A DNA stretch of 64,000 nt from Monocercomonoides exilis (taxonomy: Eukaryota; Preaxostyla; Oxymonadida; Polymastigidae). The translations under genes and the position numbers were made by a program. Below the pieces are notes generated by a model that was not told where the DNA came from, made no database searches, and was given only the letters and a program-made list of their open reading frames with translations. Location: the NCBI GenBank assembly GCA_001643675.2, contig LSRY02000010.1, positions 589,501 to 653,500 of the forward strand. Direction: 5' to 3'. This document shows positions 62,601 through 64,000 of this stretch, in pieces. How positions within the stretch are numbered: position 1 is the first letter of the stretch; each line of letters starts with the position of its first letter.

Positions 62601-64000
62601 AGGAGATTCCTCGACAATTCCGATGCTATATAAAAGCAATCCCCAATCTGTATGTTGCTTATCAGACATTTCGTTTGCGTTATTTGCAGTTTGCAAAGCA
62701 GAAAAAGAAGTTGACGGCTTGCAATCTTGTGGATAGGAATCTGAAGAAGATATTTGAAGGGAACTAGTTGACACAGTGTTTTGTTTCTTTAACGCTGAAA
62801 TTGCAAGAGATGAGGTCGAAGACAAAGAAGCAGGAGATAAAGAAAGAGCAGTACTGTGTTTTTCGGAAAAATGTTCTTGATGTTGTGCTTGATTTTCTGT
62901 TTCAGTTGTTTCGATAGCATATCTGCAGGAAGATGAAATAAGAACAGATTTGTTCTTTGCCGCTCTGGCGGTTTCAATTGAAACATCAACAAGCTGAATG
63001 GAAAGGGGAGGTATTGCAGAGTGGACAAGCTTTGTGTTGTATGGTGTTGGAGGTGACCGTAAATTATCAGAAGAAGAAGAAGTTAGGGAAGAACTCGTCG
63101 TTAGCAGATGGGAAGGAGATGAAGATTCATTCAAAGGTGACTGGGCATCTTGCTCCATCCTTGAAATAGATCCAATTCTTAACAGCCGAGGAGTCTGTGG
63201 TTTTGCAAAACTGTGAAAAGAAGATGATGATTCCAAACCAAAAGAAGAGTCTTCATTTTGCAATGTTCTCACGGTCAATTTTCCCAAAGAAATTAAAAGC
63301 ATTTCACTTGACTGTCGTTTCGTGGGGATAAATATTAGAGGACTGTCAATTATGGCATTTATTTTTAGCAAAGGAATTGCAGGCTTTCTCTTATGTGATA
63401 TCTCTGGAAAATCATTGGACTCTTTTTGATTCGAAGCAGATGGAGATGGAGATGGAGAACTTGACAGCGCAGAGTCTGTTTGAGAGATTGAATATCCGAT
63501 GGGAGCTTGGGAATATAAAGACGACATTCCCAATCGCTGAGACATTTCTGAGGCAAATGGATCTTCATTATGGCTTGACAGCAGGCGTATGGCATTGTCG
63601 ATGGTTCCAAGTGAACCAACAACAACTTCATCCAAACCATTCAAAAATGAAAGAAGTTCTCTGACAAAAACAGACAGAAATACAACTCTAAGAGATTCGC
63701 ATCTCAGATTCACAGCGATCGCCTGAGGCGTCTGAGGGACTTGAGGGCACTCCATTTCCTTTGTATTAAGTTCCATAAATTGTTGGTTTGATGGTTTTTC
63801 AATTTCCACTTGAGCTGATAAGCATTCCTTTTCTGCATTCTCGTAGTCCACAAGCGCAGCCAAAACAGGATATTTCTCTCTTCTTCTGCGCTTTTGCAAT
63901 ATCCCTTTTTGTTTATTGAGAAGATTCAGAGTTTTAAATGAAGATATTCCAAAGTCAAGTGCCGTGGATGCAACTGAATCGTCCAGGTGCAGTCTCAAAC
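47652..64000 (-). CDS. VPS13: Giant VPS13 bulk lipid-transfer protein (5' end outside window)
   Basis: The frame is open at the window edge and ends at TAA 47652-47654, giving about 5449 residues without an intron, already longer than any human VPS13. The chorein N-terminus must lie outside. The C-terminal VPS13 domain is clear at about 48690-49000. Key pieces are MKNWYSLLFGVEAIGNPVGL, GLKGGVTDL and, further on, GLGKGVTALLKSMVKGVSGI. These continue into EGVKGLFKGMGKGVIG and a PH-like end (ERYVGGDCIIGCYNGKL). Upstream, IIKNRTPFQFTIIQ and DRTKTVTIAPRFCFVNECDEY are VAB/SHR-BD-like segments. Long Ser/Asn/Gln-rich inserts separate conserved blocks throughout. VPS13 proteins form hydrophobic grooves that move lipids between organelles at contact sites. 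Which contacts it serves here is unknown. Confidence 0.9.
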   Translation of the reverse strand, partial: LRLHLDDSVASTALDFGISSFKTLNLLNKQKGILQKRRRREKYPVLAALVDYENAEKECLSAQVEIEKPSNQQFMELNTKEMECPQVPQTPQAIAVNLRCESLRVVFLSVFVRELLSFLNGLDEVVVGSLGTIDNAIRLLSSHNEDPFASEMSQRLGMSSLYSQAPIGYSISQTDSALSSSPSPSPSASNQKESNDFPEISHKRKPAIPLLKINAIIDSPLIFIPTKRQSSEMLLISLGKLTVRTLQNEDSSFGLESSSSFHSFAKPQTPRLLRIGSISRMEQDAQSPLNESSSPSHLLTTSSSLTSSSSDNLRSPPTPYNTKLVHSAIPPLSIQLVDVSIETARAAKNKSVLISSSCRYAIETTETENQAQHQEHFSEKHSTALSLSPASLSSTSSLAISALKKQNTVSTSSLQISSSDSYPQDCKPSTSFSALQTANNANEMSDKQHTDWGLLLYSIGIVEESPILKGFGCSVSISFASVEVLSASKAQSNISEGNDNHETKLLDHSPTSSSLPQTSPLPNFSSEQQNEVANLSSESNTVPSLSMSVAFDNLNVSVDEKQVGIAITICRGNLVEKISNPEIATKTAPIADAHMTAESLQATSDNVQNSKSNAENEKGRQTDDSLQNGQSKQPNLENNSATDKPSDSSDGLQNDSSQLKANEIAQTEEKQPQSKLSQREEESGFILVGVNESSNLPSTLPIARPLSMQQSQDSFTPYLSPSPSPSRSVSLSPSPEPISTPSFSPQTSPTTYSVPLPSSLINAASLYERYSQHSTSSSSYSPIQVSQPPCISFPHLLRCKLREIHSKHFDSITAVDMSVKLPLLQIELVEGYRPYRPTVSKHQLALLNAFYNSSASVSSQPVGKSSFDASPAPSPPAMYSPSSPASSLPSSPTELHRSSKLSEPFHSPGFENELNSGHLSELRANGQLPPLSPTTISRPALSFHQLTTASNHLDQFVENSQQNSPFPSSKHFASSSIRSKEITYSSLACSNISGVSVKMQMFMDQSLWMLATIESASIRDTRPRYSDKSVQKLIRAYSEQASSTLSSSSASSSSSSSFASPHFSNNRAANINLEYPFSRTQLPTLDGYSYVLSFEKPTTSTAKQSSVSNVTSPLRQTSSSNNLSQSQNNHHSLPSKASSSSQIARPSQTVNCIAAAISASPLLGLDVRVGVSSPRVLINMEFDMAVAKLVEDYVLRMSKAIEIVQTVIEAEIAENKATKLVVDKSALPIPLQSVDKAIYGYTGIIAPSMLNKGISSEEEEENFVQEHVIERVNSPPLISASGRTISPSRKQLPTDFNATKGTSSTMPPQENDKFCQREQSQNSWNGSTFSRSSSSVSLTNYQQTTNMGSHSRRGTLSSLEPYPYYSSISDKQSANSIPCSSFPPLPFISSSVRITLTLINAEACLVAQPKSDSSSAMIASASVTLVFSEGPSSNSELKKILDTKGEDSVNSDKLFEKEEIETISEIKEVESAASLTSVETMSLNETTADIIMRSRKNTLKMRQQQQLRKTAASPNKRRYQESWIEKLSRSGLNFVPLPFQRGGTKILFKSPLPSTLLQKQPLCFSSIATQSSTEDAERNPNENNGLREIRRSESYASISNTPRMTSQTTSTLFPSSAFESYSHGSYSSLSSSSSQLPSERPQSARLMGHSHSQSLSPSSSYSVPPYNSITNSCSSLEAITYVPPKPNAKPNKQNANTSNGLFTTPNSPTAVAHSLSTPPEFLPSILNTSQNSIHPLPPMSHSIPGLQTASTPAFIGILPQAGTRSHSSSPLVNSEASSAKEPTSPLESSGNNSESNGNKKKVEKTKPYLYTDTLYVEQELCLKLAVTNAKLYETQIRSQPFSDSNSTSYVSAKSNVNSSEKRRNGKNASSETEPLRTITSNIDVVVQLDAILTGTTTLYENVHIRNPSFSLLLPSSQDNTPSKQVSNGKHRKRTHSTDLQNDFMLVSAESFDLHAPQPLTPPAEQVLRQSLLSPASEPATNHDLGTSDVLNEKRITSEEELELTDGNESVDDFELISDDDDDEDFDDEDIIQIVDSDETERSSFRDKRERSRESHSKSITSVLVPTQILPNGMFAQAIVKVPHPVIVGFSMVDIMWIDHLIEVANALVDELGLQQNSESDYENREDESLSSEQVSDSDEKNLRKEKKIKISNAAKNKNLNDTQVAPSMSPTSLEIMSKVTNALLQKMDDNTNFTEKNTALSTNDETLHKDHIFKSHSSSQIYHHSRHISHSSTPLPYQSKEKLLAAAQNTSLKPNAPLWSLPSNVFSSPFNYFDCLAFWLSHALLFVSVDIPLVTLHLFGDGYASDGANGLFKLNLKKYRVEAALVGCGDSLLVDEQIIPMEHASAENSKSNSQLQHSSQASTVSSDMMWKNLEKRDSFSSYSSLSSTSLSSSPSLVPLFTNAATPPRPQIPQMLQPKMLQLQQQQLKKLTSFFACFCLGEMQFSVEYFNNRVIAYEPLIEPFLFNFHITPQQSVEATHPNLMATVRSVGTAQQTSPAIGQLSSSLSASSSPHNREQSQSCVPSVLMKALNSLSSVAPPFSTLFTSLPSVGSSKRSSNLPSTLHSAHSDDIFEWILASVVTDIVSHSVGISILTPLRVNISPGMVRAAGNCVDFFVNSGVWRMKNKNKHTNKQREKRLKSLKNKNDENGRKSKTSKEEENTNVLNTSFTRNSNGPASKISTNQWEEKVEAITPSTDVLKSHQINNTSPLEQEHASPQNNASVEGIDQQPDSNHAASSLQTSQTKELISSSEMNSSIAPWHTVSAVRPQKPPDFVIRNATGCIVRFALPKQTFRLKDSIPEAVMVEGENTDNDSNKSIAHLVSDAKNESIILNDSNNAISSNDELLENNQNLSLDTLQNATKVQQNKSKANATVKKASLFDETEYTIVQPFMESPLPFTLHSQTNKAQSSPLANGSINLDGQTNETSASSSSRHHTSKAIILELEDFDPLPIVDLSLLTVAVFPLVARTGREAGTSVRLQMMSRGSQRVLFISSPLMITNYTVLPMKVLLWKEKKQKEQVQLYSNYTQKDQMNSITSSSDLSSTRHSQPQFTANSFRNNPQHSASSSLHSSFDPQNHTLITLPVIAPHQSAFVPVKCLRHKISFVPVHGAEQEGFDHLSEWEQSQPLSIPRATAGTNTYLVCSAIERNDKNEKNDALETKQKQDNSNKDISDVNIKKKIAASSMKYAQMSPVELYLSLFVSSEGYETVSSMVSYSTLAGETNKTTTQSFFSFSTTGSITSSLLRVASSSGNSPYPTFHPASSSSMAFREGSPSSYSSSSLSPATLQSSFIAPASSVRNMILSSPLCIENVLPLPIAVELLIPTGEALAALRQQPDEIVRGKQNRYIPLPPDSRQEHLNEKTSLKSKQENESEEVKEDVLSLSAMRTCFQVPFRYRANHCYPLISFYSPQTFPSSTGCSKSSTSISNSMSEGSSDSAHSLRRTSNLMLEASHSTLMWELKPTVLHSVVAFIAPGSSIGLYHFPMMGAIAARVCFAKGKLISTINFEGRNINSEDKESDHEQIIKDELHSKEYVKSENNEIQGNEFDTNEPIQNSILSSFSPLSPHLSGNSREKQTEQDQKRKNTKAKGISASEDFSDTKQEFSEGAFSEDESTSSFMQLPSQLIKKRAKKKRKETVSFDSKRPPQKRMFHRTKQNDSVVFEFGDIWSNLFIIHEHPEKITPAQMVEKILEEQRQIAKRAGKRSSSSKIGSMSVNEETELGDASDIHSIVKEPHTPRLLFLDQVTLFMETTMQRRMRFLTFFSPYWIINCSSLQVVYLQEPPKMPFIHSMTSFNQSNSKESFTASVPSQSVFNLPWFLKHSTKGTTSMDQSSEHTPINDSISITPRQVFPLPFSFHTQNPTPTPNYRMSLRFAMPQLGGSSQPFSVDTVGTCEIVTVNDGKVLHEMAVAIQQAKPPFDRTKTVTIAPRFCFVNECDEYDIYVRSYLTKHEEEQMLMEAQKKEQIRKKQISVQNQQLHLSTNDLADSQAEGVMSPAEAIRSKQTRDEFLATRGLAACATDANEVVMKLPSDKSEVGWMWLNSEGEGCTRKWIQIAIKKREKLKNNEKEDIFYSKTENQKKEMKIRTHENKNDFDDPSQPSNMSDEESSSSLSYHDMYSLSDSDSLHLHSSVEIDEISLDSADNENTSSDIETDSSVTFASLSSEIELSKKRKLLDQRQTDSDAKTITNGDETSSFYSANVGNAMPSSRVFHAHTPSFMTVSTVAEHHALRWSGPIDLNQTDDLTILLYTSLDINPIPFVAFSPNSPSNIVSNNNLKSSTSRASTPTQMSSADPSRPPSASSHHHSVKHQKLNDESQRPLLVHLRSREHPGTKSLLMTISCEECKEHFGREGLNYKSWGKTSKKQKVTQRQIRKIKQQMKNEKLQNMNRTAVNELKNENSLDDAFHKSQVQSLRRKLKRIENHVSRNKANGISDNLPQQSPYIIKNRTPFQFTIIQKNTPSGYVDISAYSAIPYALFDHSAPPIVIVHFRQPPPPPPHLHTYSHSFAPIVSENIRSGTPLPPPSPSLLTYLGSSLDDLTASSDKLKRTLSSTQMSAQTSSPSNRRISASPSSSVIMAPLSNYSSELCPCEFRASEVPNDVFINLSELKMTPPVTFVNERGRVCGYLFVCSTDGIRRVLDISMVTESTPHHLIAMNNKRNHHSTIGKIEKNFNKSRRGWLNIKEWKENNADQELENSGSKDLQKANNGSSMKISGLSIDLSVQRIELSFISEIGDNNSESAYSDRMNQIGMNNNVRVLSTRPSELLLFSVSHIDVGVVERDGWWSLNGVVGRVQLDSFRQGTLFPVVFSGRVSGKEGEEERKKKEGMIHFEVHGLKNEKAFGGELKRWNLFGVEIDTHFNPKVTAKELKKKLVGGGIGRVLLIKKGVLTVSVMDICIEEPFIVRLTKYVEELGVIELIENIMKQMGMIGWSGVDWTGEGNGTGNNYFSLYEMGSAIPQLSGENSKEKKKIEIVQRQNEERIMQQVLIENFKISETRIHILFKTTGDLGIGSANEEKSSVLRNVASFFGAVIGNIDSIITVDSLSLVRVSSSALHVATSLRRHYTATLMKNWYSLLFGVEAIGNPVGLMRGLKGGVTDLMSETARGLKEGSVSSFIKGVGSGGKKLISKTLYTVSNTVTSVSSAAMQGISVLTGEQNQQQPQEPTQTGLKQRSTTPSTVIAPSSNPIEGLGKGVTALLKSMVKGVSGIVKEPVSGAQKEGVKGLFKGMGKGVIGVALQPVSGTLSMASHTMEGVKGWTAEDGGSSVWKKGVKGRVRTERYVGGDCIIGCYNGKLSEALSVFRDVATFFEGEELLFKTEVRQTDKRAVVVTSIRILYIMTNWSDSTKHNLVWCHDLQSIASLSVKGNNIEVVLRSPFISSLSKKPAENAASSKASQISSPSPSSSSSSIFSMFNRSPSQDQSHVVEIIECEDSGRAIRTKDQIEQVMEDKLKSLNE

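Noticed and set aside
1-64000. Alternative genetic code with TAA/TAG as glutamine, known from some oxymonads
   Set aside because: The giant frames use only CAA/CAG for Gln with no in-frame TAA or TAG, and TAA and TAG end several genes exactly at homologous C-termini (GNL3-like, FAM32A, AGC kinase, VPS13).
1-64000. tRNA, rRNA, snRNA or CRISPR loci
   Set aside because: By-eye scan for B-box-like GGTTCGAATCC, snRNA signatures and spaced direct repeats found none that hold up; an automated scan would be decisive.

Overview
The window is nuclear DNA of a gene-dense, AT-rich protist. It uses the standard genetic code: TAA, TAG and TGA all end genes here, and four giant reading frames carry no in-frame stop. 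Giant genes have no introns, while ordinary-sized genes carry short introns (43-214 bp). There is also a very large beta-helix receptor with a kinase-like tail. Together these traits best fit an oxymonad (Preaxostyla; Monocercomonoides- or Blattamonas-like). That assignment is inference from gene style; no marker gene proves it.

Layout. 1-9090 (+): 3' part of a giant surface receptor with a repeated beta-helix ectodomain, one membrane helix and a cytosolic pseudokinase lobe. 11173-12413 (+): a two-exon iron-type alcohol dehydrogenase. 13002-24479 (-): a 3825-residue intronless protein with a membrane anchor and scattered, degenerate remnants of an exonuclease/endonuclease/phosphatase (CCR4-like) fold separated by huge low-complexity inserts. 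24750-25152 (+): TM2-domain protein, divergent from the previous gene. 25584-30017 (-): seven-exon nucleostemin/GNL3-type circularly permuted GTPase with degenerate G motifs and one GC-AG intron. 30441-30555: candidate structured RNA beside a 53-T tract. 31063-33321 (+): membrane protein with an RS-rich tail. 34636-37923 (-): seven-exon AGC kinase with a PH-like N-terminus. 38022-38543 (-): PTTG1IP-like small type I membrane protein. 38835-39450 (-): three-exon FAM32A splicing factor. 39669-40653: a 985-bp palindromic, TA-flanked transposon-like element. 41083-43591 (-): four-exon MINDY-4-type deubiquitinase. 46038-47387 (-): AP-4 mu subunit. 47652-64000 (-): the C-terminal 5449 residues of a giant VPS13 lipid-transfer protein.

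Functionally this is a housekeeping neighbourhood (ribosome biogenesis, splicing, trans-Golgi sorting, bulk lipid transfer, ubiquitin trimming) with two lineage-style giants. Nineteen introns could be modelled by hand from reading frame and homology. Seventeen have TG at donor positions +4/+5 (GTTTGT, GTATGT, GTGTGA and similar) instead of the usual GTAAGT pattern. There is no operon structure. Neighbours are divergent, convergent or tandem with spacers from about 100 bp to 2.4 kb. No tRNA, rRNA or CRISPR array was recognised.
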